Shown here: one piece after another, positions 24,667-36,640 of the stretch
How the letters are laid out: every line of letters begins with the position of its first letter
Numbering within the stretch: position 1 is the first letter of the stretch
Assembly: GCA_027625915.1 (NCBI GenBank)
Contig: JANTQA010000020.1
Coordinates: 1,426,001-1,490,000 of the forward strand
DNA: 64,000 bases
Direction of reading: 5' to 3'
Source: Anaeramoeba flamelloides
Lineage: Eukaryota > Metamonada > Anaeramoebidae
Notes under the pieces: generated by a model
Databases searched by the model: none
What the model was told of the DNA's origin: nothing
Seen by the model: the letters and a program-made list of their open reading frames with translations, nothing else
Program-made: the position numbers and the translations under genes

Positions 24667-27521
24667 AATAAGAATAAAAATAATAATAATAATACTAATT
24701 TGAAACATTTCTTACATTAACCGTTTTTTTTTTTTTTTATTTCTATATATGTATAAATCTAAAATTCTAATCAAATCTTCATAAATATAAAAAAAAAAAA
24801 AAATAATAGGCATATTTTTCACGTGATGCCTTAGCTAAAGCCATTTATACAAGGTCATTTGATAGATTAGTTCAACATGTGAATCGAGCCTTGGGAGAAA
24901 CAAACCATGAATTAGTCTTAGGTATTTTGGATATCTTTGGATTTGAGATCTTTCTAAATAATGGATTTGAGCAATTTTGTATCAATTTTGTTAATGAAAA
25001 ATTGCAACAGATTTTCATTGAATTAACATTAAAATTGGAACAAGAGGAATATGTTCAAGAAGGAATCAAATGGACGCCAATTAAATACTTTAATAATAAA
25101 ATTGTATGTGATTTAATTGAAGGAAGGAATCCGTTAGGAATTTTAACGATTTTAAATGATGTCTGTTTAATGCCCAAGTCACAGATTCAATCGCAAGACG
25201 AAAAATTATTAGCCAAGCTGGATGAAAATTTGGGTAACCATGAGCATTATTCGAGGTCCTTTCAAGATCCAATGAAATTCATTCTCAAGCATTATGCCGG
25301 GGATGTGGAATATAACAGTGTGGGATTTACAGACAAGAATATCGATACCTTGTTTAATGATTTGATTTTACTATGTCAGGGCTCAAGCTTTGATTATTTA
25401 AAATCGCTCTTTCCAGAGATTATCGATGCCAATTCTAAAAAAAGACCAACGTCTACTGGCACAAAGGTAATCAAAAATGCGTCTGAATTAGTGGAGAATT
25501 TAATGAAATGTATTCCACATTATATTCGGTGTATTAGACCAAATTCCACCAAGAAGCCGCTTGGGTTTGAAGATAAATTGACTTCGCATCAGGTAAGATA
25601 CCTGGGGTTACTTGAAAACATTCGGGTAAGAAGAGCAGGGTTTGCGTTTAGGCAGCCATTTGAAAGATTTGTACATCACTATGGTGTCCTGTGTGAAAAG
25701 ACGTGGCCACGATACAATGGCTCACCAAAGGAGGGATGCAAGGTGCTATTAGATTATATCCAATTGGACCCCAAGGAATGGCAGCTTGGAAACTCCAAGG
25801 TGTTCATTAAGCACCCTGAATCGTTGTTTCATGTCGAAGAGCTCAGAGAACGAAAATACCACGACTCTGCAAGAAAGATCCAAAAATGTTATATTCATTG
25901 GAAGGCAAGAAAGCATTACCTTGAGCTTCGTCAAAAGGCCTCCGATCTATTGGTCGGCAAGAAGCAACGAAGAAGGCTTTCTGTTAATAGAATATTCACG
26001 GGCGATAACATTAATTACAAATCAAACGCCAAAATCGTCGATTTGCTTGAATCTGGTGGACATTCAACTGAAGAAGTCTTGTATACCAATAAAGTTTATC
26101 GTGTCGGCTATTCCCGATGGAGGAAAAAGGCCAGAAGGGAAGATCGTGATATCATTTTAACCGAGCGCGGCCTCTATATCTTTGGGAAATGCCCGGTCAA
26201 AATTAGAGGCGAAAAGAAAATGGTTTTAAAAATCAGTAGAGAGATCCCCATTGCGACCATCACTGGCGCCCATTTGTCAACATTGGCAGACAATTTTGTC
26301 AATTTGAAAATCACCAATTACGATCTTTTGATCGAAGACGACAAAAAAACAGAATTGATCACCATTTTGAATAACAAAGCAGAAGAATCGAATCGCCAAT
26401 TCAATTTAAATTTCACAAATACAATCCAATCAAAGGAAAAAACCGGTAAATTTAGAACAATTAGCTTTGAGGCAGATACCAATTCAAGTACCATTTTACC
26501 AAATTTAAAGGGTAGTACAAAGTCTTTAACGGTCTATGTAGTTCCAGGGTTACCTGCAGATACTCGACCCTCAGTTATTACCTATAAGGAAAGAGAAGTT
26601 AGAAAGGTTCAAAAAAAGCCTGTGATCCAACAACAGCAGCAACAACAAACCATTCGAAGAAACCCACCCCAAGTTTCAAGTAGAGGAAGAGGTGGAAGAG
26701 GTGGAAGAGGTGGAAGAGGCGGAAGAGGCGGATTTGGTAGAGGGGGTGGTGGTGGAAGAGGGAAAAGACAACCACCCCAACCCATGGGGAGAGGTGGAAG
26801 AGGTGGAAGAGGTGGAAGAGGCGGAAGAGGCGGAAGAGGTAGAGGAATCAAACCAACAAAGCCACAGATTAGGGAAGTTGAAAATGAAGAAATTCACGGC
26901 GGTGGACTGAAACTTGGTGGAAGTGGTGGCGGAAGTAGTAGAGGTAGAGGCAGAAGAGAATCACCTAAAATCCAGCCACGTGGTGGCGGAGGAGGAGGTG
27001 GTGGATGGGGACAAAAGCAAACCACCACAACAACTCGCGGAGGAAGAGGCCGAAGAGAGGCACCAAAAATCCAGCCACGTGGAGGAAGAGGCACAACATC
27101 AAGTCGCGGTGGCGGTGGTGGATGGGGACAAAAGCAAACCACCACAACAACTCGTGGGGGAAGAGGTACAACATCAAGTCGCGGCGGAGGAAGAGGCACC
27201 AGTAGAGGTGGCGGAGGAGGAGGAGGATGGGGCCAAAAGCAAACCACCACATCAAGCCGTGGAGGATGGGGCTCTAACAACAATAATAACACACAAGTTA
27301 AAAGAGCACCCCCAAAGCCAAAGCCCAAGATCCAACAGCCATCTGTACCAACGGCAACAGTATTGTTTTCATTTGAAGCAAGTATGAACGGAGAAGTTTC
27401 GGTACAAAAAGGAACAACAGTCGAAATCGTTAAAAAGGATGAATCTGGTTGGTGGACAGTGAAAAATCATCTTGGCGAAACCGGTTTAGCTCCTTATAAT
27501 TACCTCAAAGAATTGAATTAA
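21953..27521 (+). CDS. Long-tailed class I myosin with TH1, RGG-rich tail and SH3 (5 exons)
   Basis: Exons 21953-22266, 22456-22636, 22801-22963, 23402-23775 and 24810-27521 join in phase to give 1247 residues. The motor (about 1-690) has the P-loop GESGAGKT (106-113, split by intron 1), switch I NNNSSRFG (160-167 region, split by intron 2), switch II DIFGFE (385-390) and the class I text [14 protein letters not shown]. The TEDS position, 16 residues before DALAK, is Glu334, so heavy-chain phosphorylation is probably not needed for activity. One IQ motif lies near 698-715. A basic TH1 membrane-binding domain spans about 740-930. Where other long-tailed myosins I have a Gly/Pro/Ala region, this one has about 220 residues of RGG/GRG repeats (about 950-1170), including three copies of WGQKQTTT. 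An SH3 domain ends the protein (1191-1247; GWW and GLAPYNYL present). It should act as an actin motor at membranes. Intron 4 is 1034 bp with an AAT microsatellite; the others are 164-438 bp. Confidence 0.95.
24608..24661. repeat. (AAT)n microsatellite in myosin intron 4
   Basis: About 18 uninterrupted ATA/AAT trinucleotide units, followed by an imperfect extension to about 24695. It sits roughly 150 bp before the exon 5 acceptor (AATAATAG at 24802-24809). It is likely to vary in length between alleles. Confidence 0.9.
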
Positions 27522-29517
27522 ATTAATTTGTTTTTTTATTATTTTTATATTTATTTTATTTTTTAATTTTTATCTTGATTTCTTTTTTTCTTTTTTATTT
27601 TTTTTTGTTTTTTTTTTTTCATTTTTTTTAATTTTGTTCAGTTTCATTATTATTCTTTGAACTAATTATTAAAAATACTTTTATTTTTTTTTTTCCATTT
27701 CGTATCCATACCCTTATTTTTTCTATTGTTCTTCCAACCAAAAATAATTTTTTAAGAAAACTATTTACCATTATAAACTAAATAAAATATTCTTTTTAAC
27801 TTTATAAATTGTTTTTTTTTTTTTTGTTGTTTATTTTTGTTTATTTGATTTTATTTTTAAAGTCTTAAAGTTCAACAGGGGGGAAATTATTACTTTTCAA
27901 ATTTGTTCAAATTTCAAAATTGATATAATTCTCAATTTTTTTCAAAATAGTCAATTCGATTGAAATCTATTATACTGTAGGTATTTAAAAACAATTTTAT
28001 GGGCATTTAAGGTGTATTTAGATAGATTAGTCATGTAAGGGTGAGCTAGAATATGTTGAGTCGGTTTTTGGAGTTTGGATGGTATGTTTGGGAATTTGGA
28101 CAAGAATTTTTGAAAAAAAATTAATTAAGAAATTAATTAGACTTTTGAAACTTGTTTTAAAAGGTAAAAAATTTCCACTTCACTTTGAGGTTAAAATTAA
28201 GGTTTGTACATTTTTTTTATAAATATTTAGTATTGATCATTTCAACATTTAGAATTTATTACAATTCTACTAATAAAAGACAAATAATCATAAAATAGTC
28301 TTTTTGATTTTAACTTTCAATATCATTTAAAAACCATGAAAATCCTTTTAAAATTATGAAAATTATTAAGAAAATCTTTCTAAAATTCTAATAAATCCAA
28401 TTTGCCCAATTTTAAAATTTGATCTAAATTGGTAATATACCCTTACACGTACCTACATTTTTCTTTTTTAAGTTTTGAAAAAGACAAAGAATAATCATTG
28501 TAAACTTTTTAATTCACTACTTGTGAAAAAATTAATATTCTATAAACATTTTGTAATAAAATAGGCCAATGGAAACAAAATCGAACAATACCAAATTCAT
28601 TTTCATTTTTTTATTTGTTCCAATACTTATGGCAAAATTTCACCAGTATCATCTATTTGAGAAAGCAAGACTTGAAAATCAAAGGCTCCTAGCCACAGTA
28701 ATTTGAAAAACGAATCTTTATTCCACTTACATGGAAATTAATAATACAAAATTTCTATGAAATGCCACAACAAGAAAATTTAATTGTTACCGTGCCTAGC
28801 ACATCAGCTACCAGAGGCTTTATCTATTTTTTTTATAATTTAAAAGAAATGAGAAGAATCCAAAGATATTGACAAATAACTTCAAATCAAAAGTAAAAGA
28901 AAAAACCAAAAACTGTAGAAAATAAATAATTATTCACATATTGTGAAATTTTTTATTTATTATTGATAATCTTATTAGACGATTTCCACCTCACTGTGAA
29001 TTATGTTGACGTGTTTTCAAATTACAATAAGTGAATTCCACGAACTTTTTTCTTGAGGTTTTCTATTTTCTATATAAAATCTATTTATTTTACAAACAAA
29101 CAGAAAACAAAAAATAAGACAAAGGTTATTTTTTTTTAAACTATGATATAAAAAAAAATATTTGAAATTTTCATTTTTTTTCTCAAATTAAAAAGAAATT
29201 AATTGTTGGTTTTATAGAAATTCAAAAAAAAATAATTATAAAATGTTTTATTTTTCTGGATTAATCATTTTATGGAAAAAATGAGGAAAGTCGATAATTA
29301 TTAATTAAACACTTAAAGTATTATTATTATTATTTATATTATTATTGAAATACTTTTTTTTTTATTCTCTCTTTTTTTATATTTACATAAATTTTCCTTA
29401 ATTCTTCCTTTCTCTAAATAAATAAATATACATAAATTTGATATTTAATTGTAAAATTGTTACATAGCAAACATTTATTTTTATTGTATATAGAAATTAA
29501 ACCATTACTTTGATGGA

Positions 29518-29551
<34 letters not shown>

Positions 29552-29705
29552 TTTCAGTCAAAGGGGCCCAGTTTTATTGAAGAAATGGGAGACATTCTAT
29601 GAGTTTAATTCATTACTCTTATCAAACTAAAATTTTCAATTTTTAGATCAAAATCATTTTTTCTCATTTTGTAAAATTTTGTTTTTTTTTGTTTTTTGCT
29701 TTTTG

Positions 29706-29753
<48 letters not shown>

Positions 29754-32700
29754 TAACTTTGAAAAAAAAAATATTTGAAAAACGAAATAAACATTAAGAA
29801 AAGTTAAGCTTTGTGTGTTCTTTTAAAATTCATACAATTACAAGTAAAAAATCTTATTATTAACGATTTTAATTTCCTAAACAAATCAAGAATTTTGCAC
29901 GAGACGTTCCAATGAATCGGCCCAAAAATTTTTTTAACATTTTTTTTTTGTTTTGAAATTTATAGTTTGTTCAGGGGTTTCTTTTATAATTATGGACTCT
30001 TATAAAAAGTTTATTATTTCTCGTATTTCTAAACAATCTATGTTTGGTTGATTCTTAAAAATAAAGCGACTTTTTCATTTTTGGCTGGACTTTGAGTGAA
30101 AAGGAGTTTATATATATATAATTATATTAGAAAAATTTCAATTTTTAAAATATAATATTCAGTGAAATTGAATAAAAAGTACATTAAAATATAGTTTTTT
30201 TTCATAAAGTGTTCATTTCTATGTTCAATCAAGGCTTTAAAATAAAAATACAACAACAACAAAAAAAAAATAAAGTATTATAGAAGAGGAAAAAATCAAT
30301 TTTCGTCAGGATAAAAACTTAAATTGAAAACTATATTTGCTGTACACATATTTAATCGAATAAAAAATAATGAATTGTTGAAAAAATCAAATTAAAATAA
30401 AATCATATTTTGATTTAAGTTTTGAAAGGGTATCGAGTTTTATTGTAGGATTTTTCAATAGAGGCTTGAAAATATGGATATTTTTAAATGTGATCGCAAT
30501 TCAAAAAATTTCCCCCCTGAACCCTTTAAAATTGTTCTTTTTCACAATTGAACACCCTTTTACCAAAATAAACCTGATTTAAAAAAGCCATTATAATAAT
30601 TTTACCGAATTCACTATTAAAAAAAATTTTTGTTGATTGGATTACTACTAATATTTGTTTTTTTTTTCAAAAATTTAATTTTTTTTATTATTAAATATTT
30701 TCAACTTTTCTTCACTATAACTTTACACTTTTAATCAAAGTCCACAATAAATACAGAACAAAAAAAAATTCTTGAATTTGATCATTTTTTTTTTTTATTG
30801 TTATTAATGAAAAACTATTATTATAATTAGACGTATAAATTTCTTTTCACCCATTATTCAAATAAAAGTCATTTTTAATTTTTTAGGAAATATTTTCATA
30901 AAAAAAGCAAAACAAAACAAAATTATTCAATAAGTAAATATGGAATCAGTTTCTTTAAGTTTTAATATTAAAAAAAGAAATTCTTAGAAATAAAAATGAA
31001 ATCTGAAAATTTGTTCTCAAAAATTTTGAGACAATTGGTTAGAAAGTTTTTGTGAGAAAAAAACAACAATAAATTTGCTCCTAAATTTCCAAAAAAATTA
31101 AAAAATTTTATATAAAATCAAATCCTAATTTAAAATAGACGGAAAAAATAAAAGTGTTAACCTTCAAAATATATTTGGATGTAGGCATACTATTGGGTAG
31201 TTCATTAGATGCTATACGGAACAAGAGAAAAAAATAGAACTCGGGGTTTTATTATGAAACAAGGGTTTTATGATTTGGGAACGGTATTTTTATTAAATTA
31301 ACTATTGTGACAAAAATAGCAAAACAGGGAAAAAAAGTTCAACATGATTTTACATAGATAACCTAATTAAAATAAAAAATCCATTTTAAAAAAAAACAAA
31401 TTAACTTCAAAGAATAATCCATTATATTATTTTCAATCAAATCAACAAAAAAAAATCAGATCTTGTTGAATATCCAAATCTGAAGAGTGTTTTAGAGATC
31501 TCAAAAATAGTCAATTTTTTCAACTAAATTTTTAATAATCGATCAACCAAAGAAAACCCATATCAAAAGATATTCTTTCAAAAACTTTTTATTGTACTGA
31601 ATACTTCATTTTGTCTTTATTTATTTATTTTTTCTTTTACAAATAGATCTTACTTTTTCATTTTCATTTAGGTTCCTAATTAAAAATTGAGTTGAACAGT
31701 TTTTCCAGAGCAGTAAAATCATTTTTTATAAACCTTAAAATCAAAAAAATTTAAATCTTTGGGGAACGATACACTAAACAGTATGTTCACAATATAAACA
31801 GACCAGGTAAAGAATATCCTCTGATTTAAATTAAAGAAACCTTAAAAACTTTTTGGGTAAAATTTATTTATTCATTTTTTCATATTTGCTTATTTTACTT
31901 TTTTCTTTATTTAGAGATCTGTTTTGTTTCAAATTTATAATTTATCCAAAGCTAACCAAAGTGTTTTCTTTTTCTATTTCTTTTTATTTAATTTCTTTTT
32001 CTTTTTTTTTTTTCTCTTTCTTCAAACAATGAGAACAATGATGGAAAAAATTTTTGTTTGATTATTTTGATTTTTTTTTTGATTTCTTTCTTTCCTTTTC
32101 TTTATTGTTTGGGTTCTGAAAAGGAAACTTATTTCAGAATTACCTCAATATGATTTGGGATCGAACCAAAAAGCAAAAAAAAAACAATCTTAAAATGAAA
32201 CTAAAAGGCGTCACTGAGTTCTCATTGCATATCCTTTCTCAAAAAAAAAAAAAAACCAAAAAACTATTACCAATTTCTGTTCTTTTCTGATGACAATTTT
32301 AAAATTTATATTTTGCCATTGAAGAGTTTGATCTAATTCTTACTATAAATTCCTATTTCTTTAATTGCTGAATTAGCCAAACAAAGTTCTTTTTTTTATT
32401 TTTTTGACTTCCAATAAGCAAAAGAAATTACAAAAAAATTATTTTTGATAAAAATTCATCAATATCAAAAAGAAACCAAACCTAACCGAACCAATCTTAT
32501 TCAGAAAAAAAGTTCCTATTGAAAAAAACAACAAGACTTTTACTATTATAATGGGAATTGAAAATATAGGGAAGGAAAAATTATCACTTTTTCTTTTATG
32601 GCTTAGTATTTATACAGCCTCTTTCGATCAAAATAATTTCTTGTAGAAAAAGAACAGTTTATTTCAGGGATTTATACTCCTATTTTATTTTTTTTCTCTT

Positions 32701-35700
32701 CAAAGGCAAGAGAGTTTTATTTTCACAAATATTCAATTAAACTTGATTGAAAAACTCTCTTATCAGTTTTCAAAAAAAGAGTTTTCATTTTCAAAAAAAT
32801 GCTTTTTTTCGAATAATTTTCAGTAAAAAGATCAGATCCTTTTATTTTTTGGATTTGAAAAACTCTTAGAAAACTCTAGTAAAACCATTTTTTTGAATAA
32901 AATTAGATTTGAAAAGTTATTTCGGCTTACAGACTATCCAAAATTCCTCAAAGTTAGATTTTTTTAAAAATACTGGTATTTGAATTAAAAATGGGATTAA
33001 ATTTTCACTTCCTTTTCAATATTTTTCTTTTTCAAATTGAAAAAAATGGATATTTCCATGGAATAAGTTGAGATTTGTCGAGTTATTTTATTTGTTTGGT
33101 TCTTTTTTTATTGTTTACATCATGAACTTTGGGTTAATTAAGAATCGATAACAGAAGAATTTTGAACTGAAAACTTTGAAAACAAGGTGAGATTTAATCC
33201 CATTTAAAATGCAATTACAAGTATAGCAAAAATTTGATGAGATAAAGGGAAAACTCCAGGATACCCCTATTAAATCAATACAAGACAAATTAGAATCTTC
33301 ATGAGGTCAAGAAAATAATAAATAGTAAAGATAAACTAAATTTCATAATAAAAAAGCCCAATTTTTATTTATTTTTTTTTATATTATTTTTAGATAAAAA
33401 ATGAATATTTCTAGTGTATAGAACTAAATATTAAATTATTTTTTTTATTATAGATAACTTCAATTTATAAATTTATTTATTTTTGATATTTGATTTTTAA
33501 TTGGCCAATGATTTTGAAATAGAATTTATTCTAAAAATACTAAAATCTCCAAACAACTTTAAGGAAAAAGAACTCTGCATAAACTAGAAATCATTAACAA
33601 CAATTCTTTTAAAACTCAAGCCGTATTCAAATGGTTGAAAGAGATAAATATTCAAAAAAGGAGTATATTCTAAATTTTACCCACCCTGTAACAAAAATGC
33701 TGATATTCTCACGAGATATATCCATCTTAGAGATATAAAAAAATAAGAAAAAAAAATGACTATTTTCGCTATGGGAGAAGAATTTTGAATCCGAAATATT
33801 CTCGCAAAAATAGTTATTTACCACATTTTAACACAAATTGTTGTATTCCAGAATGAAAAAAAAATTTAAAAAAATTATAAATAAATTTGAACCTAAAAAA
33901 ATAATTTTATCATTTTTAAACCGGAAAATTTTATTTTTTACATTTTAAAAGTTTAATTAATATTCAGAGAAATCAAAAACAAAAAGAATCAAATAAAATC
34001 ATGTATTTTTGACCAAGAAAAATTTCACTAAAAGTTGGTTTTAATATTATAAAAAATTATTTAATATTAAAAGTAAAAGTTAATATTTTGTCTGTATTCC
34101 TCAGCGAATAAAGTAAATTACATTTGTTATCTAAAATATTTTTACATGATAAAAATCTTCATTAAATTCAATGTGTATCTTTTTAATTTAATTTCTTTAA
34201 TAGCCACCTTGAAATTCCCCACAAAAAAATACAACAACTACAATGTAAAAATGAGATCTTAAATTTGTTTTTTCAAAATTTGGTCTAATCTAAATTAAAA
34301 AAAATTGACACCCAAAAAAAAAAAATACTTTTAAAAAATAAAAATTTTTGAACTTATGATATACAATACTATTTGATTTTGGTTTGTATTCTTAATAAAA
34401 AAATTTTTCATGAAAATATCCAAAAACAAACTCGCCACCTTCTTGGTAAAATGCTAATGTAAAAAAGATCTCAAAAAAAAACCAGATTTTAATTTTATTT
34501 TAAACATTAATGAAAGATAAAAATGGGTTATAAAGAAGATTAACATAAAAGAAATACATGAAATTACATTAAACTATTTTTAAAATAGCGGATCAACTTA
34601 TTTTATAATATTTTTATTAATATTAATAGTGTAATTACAATTTAAATATCTAGAAATATTATTTATCATCAATTGATTCTTCATAATAATTCAATTTTAT
34701 TTATTTAATATATATGATTAAATTTAAATCAGGATATTAAAGTTTTGAATCTCAATTTTTTATGATAATTTTTAGGTGATAAAATTAGTGTATAATTTTT
34801 TATTTTCGATCATAAATTATTATCATAATTGAGGTTTAATCTTGACAAAATTTCCGAAAATTGAAATTTGATACGACATTTTATTATCTAAAAAATAGTT
34901 TATAGAATAACTATATTATCCTCTTTTTATTGGAATTGGCTATGTACCTTTTTCAATAAATAGAGGTTAATTTTTTTCGTTTTTTTTTTCAAAAGTTTTT
35001 CATTTTTTGTAAATATTTTGATGAATATATTTTGTAATACAAATGAAAATATATTTTAATTAAAGAAATAAAAATATCCGTACTAATTTAAAATCATCAA
35101 TTTAAAAATAGTAATACTTGCCACGAAATTTTTTTAGATAATAAAAAAAAATGCCATACTTATTTGGAGGCATGTTAGAATAAATCCGAACCTATATAAT
35201 TTAGCACATAATAAGGAAAAAAGATATCTATCATAAATAAAATTGGTCTATCAAATTCTACAAACATATCTTGATTCCAATAACTATAAAAATTTTTTAT
35301 TCTTCATTTTTAATTTTTCAATTCATTATTTTTTTTTTTATTTCTTGTTTTTTTTATTTAGATCTTATGTTTACCCACTTCTTTTTCAAAAATCAGACCA
35401 ATCCTAAAAATATCCAAACTAACTTTTCTATTCTCGATACTATTTTCATTAGGAAGTTACAAATAAAATAAATTCAAAATATCCTTTTCGAACAGATAAA
35501 GTGTTTTTTTATTACATATTTAATAGAAACACTATACTATAATTTGATTCAATTAAAAAAGTAAAATTGATTTTTGAAAAAGATTAAATCATTTAATTCC
35601 TTTGTTATTTGATATTATTTTGATTTTCCAAAATGTATAATAATTTACATTAGATTCTAAAATTATTTAGAATCATTAATATCAAGTTAAAGTCAAGTTC

Positions 35701-36640
35701 TTACTAAATAAAACAATCCACACAAAACTAGTTGATTGCTTCTAATCATCTGATCAATCAAAAACTGTTCATAGAATTTTCAACAAATTTATCAACGTTT
35801 TTTTTATTATGTATGCTCTCAAATTTCTGATACGAAATTTATTTATTTTGATTTTGACTAATTTACTATTTTTTTGATAAAAACTTGTTTCATTCAAAGT
35901 GTATCAATTGTTTCTTATAAATATCAATTATTTTTTATAATTGTCCTAAAATTAATAATAAGAAATAAGAATAATAATAAAAATCAGATGGAGTCGATAC
36001 CTAGAAGGAAAAGTTATCATCACCTTTATATTTTTTTAAAAAATTGAAATCGTCAAATTCTTCTTTTTACTTGAGAAAATAAATTATCTTCACTTTGATC
36101 TTCATATAAACTAAATTTCAAAAATAATGACGGAATTTCGAATATAAATGGAAGTTGTTTTGAGGGATTATTCGCGTAATTTTATCAAAAAAATATTTTC
36201 AATTTTTTGGATGAGAATTATTTTTTCTCTTTTTGCAATTTTAGTTTTATTTTTCTAATTTTTGTTTTTCTTTTGTTTTTTTTTTTTTTTTTTTTTTTTA
36301 CAAATTTTTGATTCTTTTTTTCTTTTTTTTTGGTTTTTTTTGCAAAAGATCATGTCTAAAAAAAAATGATCTTCAAAAAAACAAATAAACACCAAGAAAA
36401 TTGAGACTATGTAATTTCTTTGAAAATTAATTTAATTATTCATAAAAAATCATGATGTCAACTTTTTTTCAGTGAAAGTTCAGTTAAAAAAATCCATAAT
36501 GCTCATTTCAAAAATTTTGACTAACTTTTTTTTAGTTTTTGGTTTTATTTTTTTTAATTTGTAAAATATCAGATTTTTATTTCTTTAGAATGATTTAAGA
36601 ATGAATTAAAAATCATCTTTAGTTATAAATTGTTCTTGAA
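27522..36640. other. Gene-free AT-rich stretch
   Basis: About 9 kb without a supportable gene. It contains one clear MITE at 29543-30110 and many homopolymer runs. The part from about 31.4 to 33.3 kb is slightly GC-richer and resembles the sequence found upstream of the genes in this window, but no coding frame follows. The stretch 35900-36130 resembles 50750-50965 loosely (AATAAGAAATAA, GATCTTCAT/TTTGATCTT). Nothing else is recognised. Confidence 0.5.
29543..30110. mobile_element. Type B MITE, 568 bp, inserted in a (TA)n tract
   Basis: The left end (TAAACCCCTTTTCAGTCAAA, then GGGGCCCAG) and the right end (CTGGACTTTGAGTGAAAAGG, then AGTTTA) are inverted repeats with a few mismatches over about 28 bp. 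Both ends abut a (TA)n microsatellite (left 29518-29543, right 30110-30119), as expected for an element that targets TA. The interior has a long T run (about 29707-29748) and no open frame. A decayed copy lies at 12927-13475. The ends suggest a non-autonomous Tc1/mariner-like element. Confidence 0.8.

Noticed and set aside
26609-27328. Long overlapping frames on both strands in the myosin tail
   Set aside because: They are by-products of the GGA/AGG repeats that encode the RGG tract; the sense frame continues into a good SH3 domain.
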